From a virus: DNA of 36,251 nt. The stretch lies in the IMG/VR virus record IMGVR_UViG_3300042987_002718, positions 1 through 36,251 of that record; one strand, 5' to 3'. Within the stretch, counting starts at the first letter, position 1. Each line of letters opens with the position of its first letter. The notes beneath the pieces were generated by a model. It searched no databases, had not been told where the DNA came from, and was given only the letters and a program-made list of their open reading frames with translations. The translations under genes were made by a program, and so were the position numbers. Below, one piece after another: positions 1-7,592 of this stretch.

Positions 1-57
1 GGTGGCAAACGCGCCCGATTTTTCTAGGCATAAAACAATTCAAAAATAAGTACGGTT

Positions 58-567
58 ATGGCGCAAAACAAAGCAGTAGAGCAGTACGTTTCTGGCAGGG
101 AAGCCGCCGAGTGGTTGAAAATGCACACGCGCACCATTGAAGGCTGGGCCAATAACCAGAAAATCAAGAAGGGCCCTGATGGCTATCCTCTGCTGGCTTG
201 TTTTGCCTATGCGTTGGAGCAGGAGCGGGAACGGGCTAAGCGCAAAGAGAAAGCGGAGTCTGGCGGTGATGAGTTGAGAGAAGCCCAGATCCGCAAAACG
301 CTGGCGGAGGCGATGATCAAGGAATTGGAATTAGAGGAGCGCAAGGGCCAGTTAATTGAGATTAACGAGGCAATAGGCGAGGTTAAAGACGCTTTTGCCC
401 GGATTAAGAGTAAATTGACGGCTATTCCCTCACGGGTGGCCCTGGAGCTGTCAGGGTTGAGCAATCCCAAGGCGATCTCTGTTTTGCTTGAGGGAGTGAT
501 TGACGAGGTATTGCAGGAACTATCGACGGATTTTGCGAGTGGTGAAGACGATGCCCAGGAGGTCTGA
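58..567 (+). CDS. terminase small subunit, Nu1-like
   Basis: Likely recognises the phage packaging site and recruits the large terminase. The N-terminal part (residues about 10-50, SGREAAEWLKMHTRTIEGWA) has the winged-helix style of lambda Nu1-type proteins, where a helix-turn-helix is followed by a long charged helix. Residues 55-100 are a Glu/Lys/Arg-rich coiled coil, and the tail (about 110-169) is helical. The length of 169 aa is normal for this family. The stop codon overlaps the start of the large terminase, so the two are translationally coupled. The ATG has no clear Shine-Dalgarno. Assignment rests on position plus fold-type features; sequence identity in this family is usually low. 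Confidence 0.8.
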   Translation: MAQNKAVEQYVSGREAAEWLKMHTRTIEGWANNQKIKKGPDGYPLLACFAYALEQERERAKRKEKAESGGDELREAQIRKTLAEAMIKELELEERKGQLIEINEAIGEVKDAFARIKSKLTAIPSRVALELSGLSNPKAISVLLEGVIDEVLQELSTDFASGEDDAQEV

Positions 568-2453
568 TGGGCCGCCTGATTGCCCGTTGTTCCCAGGCTA
601 TTGCGCCGCCGGTTCGTTGGTTGCCGTCGGAGTGGGCGGATAATCGGCGGTTTTTGTCGCAGGAGTCGGCCGCTGAACCAGGGAAATGGCGGACGGACAG
701 GGCCCCTTACCAGCGGGGAATCATGAACTCAGTTGCTGAGCCGGGACTGCGGGAAGTAGTGGTGATGTCCTCGGCACAGGTAGGGAAGACGAGTATTCAA
801 GAAAATGTCCTGGGTTATTTCATCGACCTAAAGCCCTGCCCGATCCTCTGGGTGGCCCCGACGCTGGAGATGGCAGAGACTACCAGCAAAGACCGCCTAG
901 CTCCGATGTTCCGGGATTCGCCTTGCTTTAGGGACAAAATCAAAGACCCTCGCTCACGGGACTCTGATAACACATTGCTGAGGAAAGGATTCCCAGGGGG
1001 CCAGTTGACGCTGGCAGGGGCCAATTCTCCGGCCTCGCTGGCCTCTCGTCCTATTCAGGTTTTGATAGCGGATGAGGTGGATCGTTTCCCTTTCTCGGCA
1101 GGGACAGAAGGTGATCCAGTATCTTTGTCCCGCAAAAGAACTACCACCTTCTGGAATAGCCTCGTCATTATGGTCTCGACTCCAACGATTAAGGATCAGA
1201 GCCGCATTGAGAAGGCTTGGAAGCAGTCCGACCAACGCCATTATCTGGTGCCATGTCCCCATTGTGGCTTTGAACAGGCCCTGGTGTGGGAAAACCTGCG
1301 CTACACGGGCAAGGGAACGGAGAAGTATGACCTAGAGGGCCTGGCTTATTTTTGTGGTTCCTGTGGGACGGCAATCCAGGAATCTCACAAGGCGGAAATG
1401 CTGAGGAAGGGCCGCTGGCAGGCTACGGCAAAATCGGAGGGGATTGCTGGCTTTCATCTCAATGAGCTTTATTCCCCGTGGTCGAGCTGGCGGGATGTGG
1501 CCCTGAACTACGAGGCGGCCAGGGAAGACCCGAATCAATATAAGGTCTGGTACAACACTTCTCTGGGCCTGCCGATTGAGGACGACAACCGGGAAAAACT
1601 GGATTGGGAGATTCTGGTGCCCCGTCGGGAGGAATCGGACTACAGCCAGGGCCAAATCCCAGAGGGAGTGCTATTGCTGACCGCTGGTGTTGACGTACAG
1701 GCTGACCGGCTGGAATGTTCTGTTTATGGCTGGGGTGAGGGTGAAGAATGGTGGCTGATTTCCCATAGCGTATTTTTTGGCGACCCCATCGACCCTGACC
1801 CCTGGCAGGCCCTGGATGACTTCTTGGAAACGGTTTATCCCCATCCCCTCGGTGGCACAATCAAGGTCAAGTTGGCCTGTGTGGACTCTGGCTTTTTGGC
1901 TCCGGAGGTTTACCGGGAATGTTTGAAGCGGCGCACCTGGGCGGTGGTTAAGGGCCGCTCTGGGGATAAGCAGATTGTGTCGGCCCCCAGCTATCAGGAA
2001 GTCACTCTGAATGGCCGCAAACTTAAGAAAGGGGTGAAACTGCATCTGGTGGGCGTTGATCAGTGCAAATCTGTCCTGCTGAACAGGGCCAAGTTCCAAA
2101 AGCCAGGGCCAAGGTATCTGCACCTTCCCGCTGACATTGAGAACACTTGGCTAGAAGGCTTTTTGTCTTCCGAAACCCAAATCAAAAAGCACCGCTCTGG
2201 CTCGGTTTTCTACGTTTGGGAGAAGGTTCCCGGTGCAAAACGGAATGAACCGCTCGATACTACCGTTTACGCCTACGCCGCCGCCCATCTCTGTGGCCTA
2301 ACGCGCCTGGATTGGAAAAAGCTACGCAAAAAGTTAACCGTCTCCACTGTTGAACCAGTGGCCCCGCCGGCCCCGGAACCGGAACCACCACCATCCAAAA
2401 GGCCCAGATTCCCAAAAACAGGCCCTGGGCAGAACTGGGCTAAAAATTGGTAG
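567..2453 (+). CDS. terminase large subunit (GpA family)
   Basis: ATP-driven DNA packaging motor with a C-terminal nuclease that cuts concatemers at the portal. The N-terminal ATPase has a Walker A at residues 69-75 (SAQVGKT, Lys74) and a Walker B at about 166-170 (LIADE, Asp169-Glu170). A zinc-binding-like insert with two CxxC-type pairs lies near residues 230-270 (CPHC and CGSC), as in lambda GpA-like proteins. The nuclease part begins near residue 370 with GVDVQADRLE. The tail is Pro-rich (PPAPEPEPPPSKRP). At 628 aa it is full length. It overlaps the small subunit stop by one base (TGATG arrangement). No defects seen. Confidence 0.95.
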   Translation: MGRLIARCSQAIAPPVRWLPSEWADNRRFLSQESAAEPGKWRTDRAPYQRGIMNSVAEPGLREVVVMSSAQVGKTSIQENVLGYFIDLKPCPILWVAPTLEMAETTSKDRLAPMFRDSPCFRDKIKDPRSRDSDNTLLRKGFPGGQLTLAGANSPASLASRPIQVLIADEVDRFPFSAGTEGDPVSLSRKRTTTFWNSLVIMVSTPTIKDQSRIEKAWKQSDQRHYLVPCPHCGFEQALVWENLRYTGKGTEKYDLEGLAYFCGSCGTAIQESHKAEMLRKGRWQATAKSEGIAGFHLNELYSPWSSWRDVALNYEAAREDPNQYKVWYNTSLGLPIEDDNREKLDWEILVPRREESDYSQGQIPEGVLLLTAGVDVQADRLECSVYGWGEGEEWWLISHSVFFGDPIDPDPWQALDDFLETVYPHPLGGTIKVKLACVDSGFLAPEVYRECLKRRTWAVVKGRSGDKQIVSAPSYQEVTLNGRKLKKGVKLHLVGVDQCKSVLLNRAKFQKPGPRYLHLPADIENTWLEGFLSSETQIKKHRSGSVFYVWEKVPGAKRNEPLDTTVYAYAAAHLCGLTRLDWKKLRKKLTVSTVEPVAPPAPEPEPPPSKRPRFPKTGPGQNWAKNW

Positions 2454-2454
2454 A

Positions 2455-2481
2455 TAAAAAAAATACCCCATAGGGATGGGG
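2455..2481 (-). terminator. leftward-facing intrinsic terminator
   Basis: A hairpin with CCCCAT/ATGGGG arms (2466-2481) and a 4-nt loop. On the minus strand it is followed by a run of eight T in TATTTTTTTTATC, the classic order for an intrinsic terminator acting on leftward transcription. On the plus strand the tract after the hairpin is purine-rich, so it is not a good rightward terminator. Neighbouring genes all run rightward. Confidence 0.6.
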
Positions 2482-2581
2482 GAGGGAAAAGTCTCCAAAA
2501 AACAACGCGCCCTTCTGTGCGAAAGGACAAATTCATTTTAGAACAGGCCCTGACAATGTTTTGATGGCAATAGCGATAATC

Positions 2582-2597
2582 TGTCTAAACTCAAGAT
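2582..2597 (+). promoter_or_regulatory. dispersed 16-bp motif, copy 1 (variant)
   Basis: Reads TGTCTAAACTCAAGAT, 13 of 16 matches to the window consensus TGTCTAAATCCAGAAT. It lies 24 bases before the preferred GTG start of the connector gene. A possible host-type promoter (CTGACA at 2550, GATAAT at 2575, 19-bp gap) lies just upstream. Confidence 0.5.
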
Positions 2598-2620
2598 ATA
2601 AAAAACCGTCCCTGACTACC

Positions 2621-3166
2621 GTGGCTATTACTTTTCCTACTTCTGCCGTAGCTGGCGACTTGATCACATTCCTGTCCTCCGACAACATCAGAAGCGCGGA
2701 GGAATACAGCCTTTCATGGTCGCTCAGAGGGCCTAGCACCCTAGACGTAACCAGCACCCAGGAAGGCTCCAACTGGCGAACGACTATTGCTGGGGCCGAC
2801 ACGGCCGACCTGGCCCCAGGGGCCTATCAAGTCTGGGGATTTTTGGTTGATGGCGATGACGAAAGAACCACCGTCTATTGTGGCCAAGTGTTGGTCAAGG
2901 CCAATCCCGCCGATGTCACCGATCCCTATGACCCCAGGACGGAAGCCAAAAAGACGCTGGACGCTATCAACGCCACCATCAAGGCCAGGGCCGAGGGAGG
3001 GGTGAGCAATTACAGCATCGAGGGCCGCTCGGCTACCTATTTCAGCCTGGATGAACTGCTAAAGCTGAGAGACAAGTACACCTGGATTGTTCGCCAGGAG
3101 GAAGTGACGGCCGCCGCCGCTCAGGGCCTGCCCAATCCGAACCGGCTCAGAGTGAGATTTTATTGA
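2621..3166 (+). CDS. head-tail connector-like structural protein (gpW-like tail)
   Basis: Probable head completion or connector protein. The first ~110 residues look like an Ig-type beta sandwich (AVAGDLITF... alternating with LAPGAYQVWGF...GQVLVK). The last ~65 residues, from TLDAINATIKARAEGG to ELLKLRDKYTWIVRQE, resemble small helical gpW-type head-tail joining proteins, a combination common between terminase and portal genes in siphophages. Start choice: the frame is open back to a TTG/ATG at 2561/2564, but that extension holds the dispersed 16-bp motif and a poorly conserved-looking leader. The GTG at 2621 leaves about 10 residues before AGD, so I prefer it. Directly upstream of the first ADP-ribosyltransferase-like gene. 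Confidence 0.6.
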   Translation: MAITFPTSAVAGDLITFLSSDNIRSAEEYSLSWSLRGPSTLDVTSTQEGSNWRTTIAGADTADLAPGAYQVWGFLVDGDDERTTVYCGQVLVKANPADVTDPYDPRTEAKKTLDAINATIKARAEGGVSNYSIEGRSATYFSLDELLKLRDKYTWIVRQEEVTAAAAQGLPNPNRLRVRFY

Positions 3167-3172
3167 GGGCTT

Positions 3173-4240
3173 ATGGCTGTCGTTATCAATTTGAACTTTG
3201 GAAAACGCTCGGTATCGGTGCCTATTGCCGAGAACATGGACGCTGAGCCGGAGGCCATTCGTTACCTGATTTATGAAGGGTTAACGCCGCTGGATATTTT
3301 CCAGTACCGAGCGGCCGCCAAAGGCAAGGGGAAAACCGGGAAACAGTGCAAAACGGGGCAGGCCTGCGGCAATACCTGCATCAGTAAAACCAAGACTTGT
3401 AAAAATGGCTTGAGCGGGGCAACCAAGGAAAAGGCGAAAAATGCCAAAGCAAAAACTGCGGCCAAGAGTAAATCCAAGCCTGCCACACCCCAAAACAATG
3501 AATCCGCAATCCCTCCTGAATTAAAAACGGAGCATCAACGCAACCTGTATTTAGTGGCGACAGGTGGAGCCGACAGCCGAGATCCAGACGTAATTCGTCG
3601 TCAAGACAAAGAACTGGAAAAAGACAACAACAGCAAATATTATCAGTACGATAAAATTGATAGGCTTATGGAAGAAGGGCTGACAGAGATAGAAGCCCAT
3701 GGTGTAGCGGCTTGGATTGACAACAATTATGAGCCGATTAATCGAGCTATCTACGCGCCTGAAATGTTAAAATCAGATGCGGATAGAGACTACGCAGAAG
3801 GCACTGGCATCCGCGCATTGCAAGGATTGCAAAAATTACCACCTTACAAGCACGAAGATCTTAAAAAAGCGGCAGATGGTGAAGAGCTTCTGGAAGAGGG
3901 AAGGCTACGGAGAGGAATCACGGTCTCAAGTGACAATCTAGCCAATGTGTTGAAGCCCTATCAGGATGCCATCGGAAAACCGGAATACCTAGAGCCGACA
4001 TTTTTTGCAACCAGCGGAAATAAAACCATTGATTTTGTCAAATCCGCCAACGTTGTCATCGAAGTAAAATCAAAATCGGATGGGACTGGACAAGGCCGAG
4101 CGATTGATAAGTTCAAGGGTGATCTTTTTGAGGGTGAGGTTTTGTATCCACCGTTCAGCAAGTTTAAGGTAACTGAGATTAAGGAATCCAAGGGAGAATC
4201 CAATCAATCTCAATTTATTGTCTATATGGAGGAACTATGA
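3173..4240 (+). CDS. ADP-ribosyltransferase-like protein 1 with Cys-rich module
   Basis: Likely transfers ADP-ribose from NAD to a protein target. The C-terminal half shows the three marks of the R-S-E class: Arg247-Gly248 in LRRGITV, FFATS at 277-281 in the STS position, and E320-G-E322 in EGEVLYPP followed by SKFKV, the usual ExE-VL-P-FkV context. Residues 175-192 (GVAAWIDNNYEPINRAIY) match the helix that opens such domains. The N-terminus carries RYLIYEGLTPL (about 30-40), then a C-x5-C-x3-C-x6-C module (about 59-77, CKTGQACGNTCI) and a Lys/Ala linker. A paralogue lies after the portal gene. The 3' end overlaps the next gene by 4 bases, and its last codons (YMEEL) supply that gene's Shine-Dalgarno. 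The 3' half is AT-richer than its neighbours. Target unknown. Confidence 0.75.
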   Translation: MAVVINLNFGKRSVSVPIAENMDAEPEAIRYLIYEGLTPLDIFQYRAAAKGKGKTGKQCKTGQACGNTCISKTKTCKNGLSGATKEKAKNAKAKTAAKSKSKPATPQNNESAIPPELKTEHQRNLYLVATGGADSRDPDVIRRQDKELEKDNNSKYYQYDKIDRLMEEGLTEIEAHGVAAWIDNNYEPINRAIYAPEMLKSDADRDYAEGTGIRALQGLQKLPPYKHEDLKKAADGEELLEEGRLRRGITVSSDNLANVLKPYQDAIGKPEYLEPTFFATSGNKTIDFVKSANVVIEVKSKSDGTGQGRAIDKFKGDLFEGEVLYPPFSKFKVTEIKESKGESNQSQFIVYMEEL

Positions 4241-4479
4241 AGGTTGATACGACTAAAAAAAATGCAGAGAGATTATTCCGTGGCATCTTAGCGGGAAACG
4301 GTGACATATACGGAAGAATGGTTAATGGAATAGGTGTTAAGCCAGCCTACCCAAATGGATTAGAGGATATTATTCCAAAGTTGTACGGGGCATTAGAGGC
4401 TGGACAGGTTGAAGATGGGAGAAAGCTTGCAGATAAGTTTTTGGAGTCTGCCACCTTTCTGGGTGATGTCGATTCATAG
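4237..4479 (+). CDS. small partner of ADP-ribosyltransferase-like protein 1 (putative immunity or adaptor)
   Basis: 80 aa, no known family recognised. It starts inside the stop of the transferase gene (ATGA overlap), with GGAGGA seven bases upstream inside that gene. It is related to the 106-aa protein that follows the second transferase gene: both have GILAGxGDxxxRM near residues 17-30, then a P-x-YP-x-x-L segment and a helical tail. The repeated pairing with an ART-like gene is what one expects for an immunity or chaperone/loading partner. Acidic and soluble, with no membrane segment. Function is inference from context only. Confidence 0.65.
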   Translation: MKVDTTKKNAERLFRGILAGNGDIYGRMVNGIGVKPAYPNGLEDIIPKLYGALEAGQVEDGRKLADKFLESATFLGDVDS

Positions 4480-4493
4480 CCCGTTGTCATGAT

Positions 4494-4509
4494 TGGCTAA
4501 ATTCAAAAT
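4494..4509 (+). promoter_or_regulatory. dispersed 16-bp motif, copy 2 (variant)
   Basis: Reads TGGCTAAATTCAAAAT, 13 of 16 matches to the consensus. It lies in the gap between the first transferase/partner pair and the portal gene, 23 bases before the portal ATG at 4533. Confidence 0.5.
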
Positions 4510-4532
4510 GGGCACAGCAATACTTGACTGCA

Positions 4533-7500
4533 ATGCCTAACTTTTTCCAGAGACTCTTTAGCCGGGGTGGTGCCGACAAAATCCAGAAGCGGGTTTACAG
4601 CGGGGCCAAGACGACTGGCCTGAATATTTTGGATTGGCGTACCTCTGGGGCTTCTGCCAATAGCGAGATTTTTAGCGCCCTGCGGCCGTTGCGAGAACGG
4701 AGCCGCGACCTCTGCCGTAATGACCCCTACGCCAAGTCTGCCGTCAATACCTTCGTCTTTTCGGTAATTGGCAAGGGGATGGATCTACAGGCCAAGGTGG
4801 AGAATCGGCGCGGGGGCAAGCTCAACGATAAGCTCAATACTCAGATTGAAGTCACCTGGAGAAAATGGGCGGATAAAGGCAATTGCACTCCCTGCCGTCG
4901 CTACAGCCTGCATATGCTCCAACGGCAACTCCTACGGAGCATGATCGTCGATGGGGAAGTCCTGCTGAGAATTGTCAAAAAGAAAGTCGGCAAGTCTCCT
5001 GTCGGCTTATGTTTGGAAATTATCGAAGCCGACCAACTAGACGATAGAGACACGGATCGCATCGCCTATAACGGCAATCGCATTTTTATGGGCGTTGAGG
5101 TGGATGAATGGGGAGGGCCAGTTGCCTATCACCTGTTGCCGTACCATCCTGGCGATTACCAATTCACCAATCGCACCTATCAATCCTCTACCAGGGTTCC
5201 CGCTAACGAGATTATTCACCTATATGTCTCCGAGCGGCCAGGCCAGATGCGGGGCGTTCCCTGGCTCCACAATGTCATCGACAGAATCAAGAATATCTCT
5301 GGCTACGAAGAGGCTGAGATTATCCGCTCTCGGGTACAGTCCTGCGCCGTCGGGGCCATTACATCCCCAGAGCCGGACGCGATGACCGATACCACCGATG
5401 CCGATAGCTCTGATTACAAATTCCTGTCCCCTGGTGAAATTCTCCGGCTGGCCCCAGGGGAAGAGTTCACCATGGGAAATGCGGCCGCACCGAACCCTTC
5501 CCTAGAAAGCTTTATCCGCTCGATTGCTCGTTCCATTGCCGCTGGCATTGGGGTGAGCTACGAATCCCTAACCCGTGACTTTTCCAATACCTCCTACAGT
5601 TCCGCCCGGACGGCCCTGTTGGCAGAGCGTGACCTGTACGAGGTGATTCAATCCGAATTTATCGAGTCTTTCCTGTGTCCCTTTTATATTGACCACTGGC
5701 TCCCGGCGGCCGCCATGACCGTTCCAGGGCTGGGCTACTACAGCGGCAATGAGGAATTTCACGAGAAACACCGCTGGACGCGCCGGGGTTGGCCCTGGGT
5801 TGACCCGCTCAAAGACCTCCAAGCTTCTGAACTGGCCCTGAATCTGAACTTGACGACCCTGACCAGAGAGCTGGCGACCCAGGGGATCGACATTGAAGAC
5901 CTGCTGAAGGAGCGGGCCGCCGAGAAGGAACTGCTGAAACAGTATGGACTGGGAGACGAGGAACAGCCTACCGAGGAAGGCGCGGCCGCCGCACCGGAGG
6001 AAGAGGAGAACGTGCCGATCATGCCTGGCCTAACGCCGATTGATGGCGGTATTGCTGTCACTGAACCGGCCCCGGTTGAGCCGACCCCAGTAGAAGCGGC
6101 CCCCAGGGAACTAGAAACTGCCATTACGGCCCTGAGCCGAGCGGTAGAGGTGATGGCAGAAGTTGTCAAAACCAGGCCCTCGGATAGTCGCATTCCCCAA
6201 GAATTGCTGGATAGCCTGCGGGAACTGAAGCGGGAACGGCAAGAGGACAAAATCGAAATCAATCTCAATCTGCCGGAAGAATTGGCCCAGGCTTTACAGA
6301 CCGATGTGGCTGGCCCTGAGCCTGTCGAGGAAAGGTCCTATGAGCCGATCCGCTATCTGATTTACGAGGGGTTAACTCCTTTGGGTGATCTGGCCCTGAG
6401 GGGTGCTACTAAGGGCAAGACCTGTAAGACCGGACAGGCCTGTGGCAATACCTGTATTGCTCCCAGTAAAACCTGTAAGCTCAAGTTACAAGGGAGCCAA
6501 AAAGAGAAAGCCAAAAATGCTAAGGCAAAGACAAATCGAGGCGTTACCAGTGATTCTCGCAAGCCCAATACAAAACTAGCGGGAACCATTGGCGAAATTG
6601 ACCCGGCAACGATTGAAGTAGATCCTAAGCGCTTTCAATACAAAATCATTGGTGAGCATACCCAATCTGGAGAGGTGGGCAGTCTCTCTGGTGTTCAAAA
6701 ATACGATCCTCAATTGGCTGGGATTTTACAGGTATGGCAAGATCCTTCTGATGGCAAAACCTATGTTGTGAATGGGCACAACCGCCTAGCACTGGCTAAA
6801 CGAGCCGGAGCCGAGAGAGTAGCCGTCAGATATTTGGATGTTCAGAATGACAAGGAAGCCAGAGCCGTTGGGGCCTTGACCAATATTGCAGAGGGACGGG
6901 GAACGGCAGAGGATGCGGCTAAATTCTTCAAAGATACCGGCTTGAGCGCTGAGGATATTCGCAAAAAAGGCATCCCCATGAAGGAGAAAATTGCTACCGA
7001 TGGATTGGCCCTTAGCAACCTGGATGACGTAATCTTTAAGAAGGTGATTGATGGGGACATCCCCACCGCCAGGGCTGTCATTATTGGCAAAAGCAATCTG
7101 GACAAAGACCAGCAAAAGTCTCTGGTTGAGCTGATTGATAAACAGCCTAAGAGTAAGAAGATCACCGATGAAGTTTTGTCTGAATTAGTGGATACGGTGG
7201 CCGCATCTTCAAAAACTTCTAGTTTTCAGATGGATCTGTTTGGCGGCAGTACGACGGTACAAACCAATGCGATAGAACGAGCTAAGGCGCAAGCCGCTAT
7301 CCGCAAAAAGATGTCCACCGACAAGAATCTATTCGGTACAGTATCCAAGACCAAAGCGGCTCAGTCCCTGGCCCAAGCCGGCAATGTGATTGATGTCCTT
7401 GGCTCTAAACAAATCAGCCAGGATGCCAGCGTGGCCCTGAATGTTTTTGACAAGCTTAAAAATGTCTCTGGCCCTGTGTCCGACTCTATCAATAAAGCGG

Positions 7501-7592
7501 TAGAGCGCATCAGCAACGGGGAACCCCAGCGCAAAGTTTATGACGATCTTTATAAAGAGGTGACAGAGTATGCAAAATCAAACATTAAATGA
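4533..7592 (+). CDS. portal protein fused to Cys-rich module and ParB-like domain
   Basis: Residues 1 to about 470 are a lambda-type portal: the dodecameric ring through which DNA enters the head (RLFSRGGADKI start, KSAVNTFVFSVIGKG, SRIARSIAAGIGVSYESLTRDFSNTSYSSAR). A Pro/Glu linker and a helical segment follow to about 600. Then come RYLIYEGLTPL and the C-x5-C-x3-C-x6-C module (about 602-647), also found in the two neighbouring transferase-like proteins. From about 680 there is a ParB/Srx-like domain with VVNGHNRLALAKRAGAERVAV (about 744-765) and NIAEGRGTAEDAAKFF, ending in a long helical region. At 1019 aa it is about twice the usual portal length. An upstream TTG at 4524 is in frame; I chose the ATG. 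It overlaps the next gene by 23 bases. Whether the C-terminal part is processed off is unknown. Confidence 0.85.
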   Translation: MPNFFQRLFSRGGADKIQKRVYSGAKTTGLNILDWRTSGASANSEIFSALRPLRERSRDLCRNDPYAKSAVNTFVFSVIGKGMDLQAKVENRRGGKLNDKLNTQIEVTWRKWADKGNCTPCRRYSLHMLQRQLLRSMIVDGEVLLRIVKKKVGKSPVGLCLEIIEADQLDDRDTDRIAYNGNRIFMGVEVDEWGGPVAYHLLPYHPGDYQFTNRTYQSSTRVPANEIIHLYVSERPGQMRGVPWLHNVIDRIKNISGYEEAEIIRSRVQSCAVGAITSPEPDAMTDTTDADSSDYKFLSPGEILRLAPGEEFTMGNAAAPNPSLESFIRSIARSIAAGIGVSYESLTRDFSNTSYSSARTALLAERDLYEVIQSEFIESFLCPFYIDHWLPAAAMTVPGLGYYSGNEEFHEKHRWTRRGWPWVDPLKDLQASELALNLNLTTLTRELATQGIDIEDLLKERAAEKELLKQYGLGDEEQPTEEGAAAAPEEEENVPIMPGLTPIDGGIAVTEPAPVEPTPVEAAPRELETAITALSRAVEVMAEVVKTRPSDSRIPQELLDSLRELKRERQEDKIEINLNLPEELAQALQTDVAGPEPVEERSYEPIRYLIYEGLTPLGDLALRGATKGKTCKTGQACGNTCIAPSKTCKLKLQGSQKEKAKNAKAKTNRGVTSDSRKPNTKLAGTIGEIDPATIEVDPKRFQYKIIGEHTQSGEVGSLSGVQKYDPQLAGILQVWQDPSDGKTYVVNGHNRLALAKRAGAERVAVRYLDVQNDKEARAVGALTNIAEGRGTAEDAAKFFKDTGLSAEDIRKKGIPMKEKIATDGLALSNLDDVIFKKVIDGDIPTARAVIIGKSNLDKDQQKSLVELIDKQPKSKKITDEVLSELVDTVAASSKTSSFQMDLFGGSTTVQTNAIERAKAQAAIRKKMSTDKNLFGTVSKTKAAQSLAQAGNVIDVLGSKQISQDASVALNVFDKLKNVSGPVSDSINKAVERISNGEPQRKVYDDLYKEVTEYAKSNIK

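Noticed and set aside
1-57. A tenth motif copy before the terminase gene (ACAATTCAAAAATAAG)
   Set aside because: Only a weak partial match; cannot be separated from chance AT-rich sequence.
2533-2802. 89-aa leftward gene that could explain the leftward terminator
   Set aside because: Lies wholly antisense to the connector gene, has no ribosome site and no recognisable domain.
5759-6268. 169-aa Ser-rich minus-strand reading frame
   Set aside because: Mirrors the Pro/Glu linker of the portal gene; low complexity from antisense codons.
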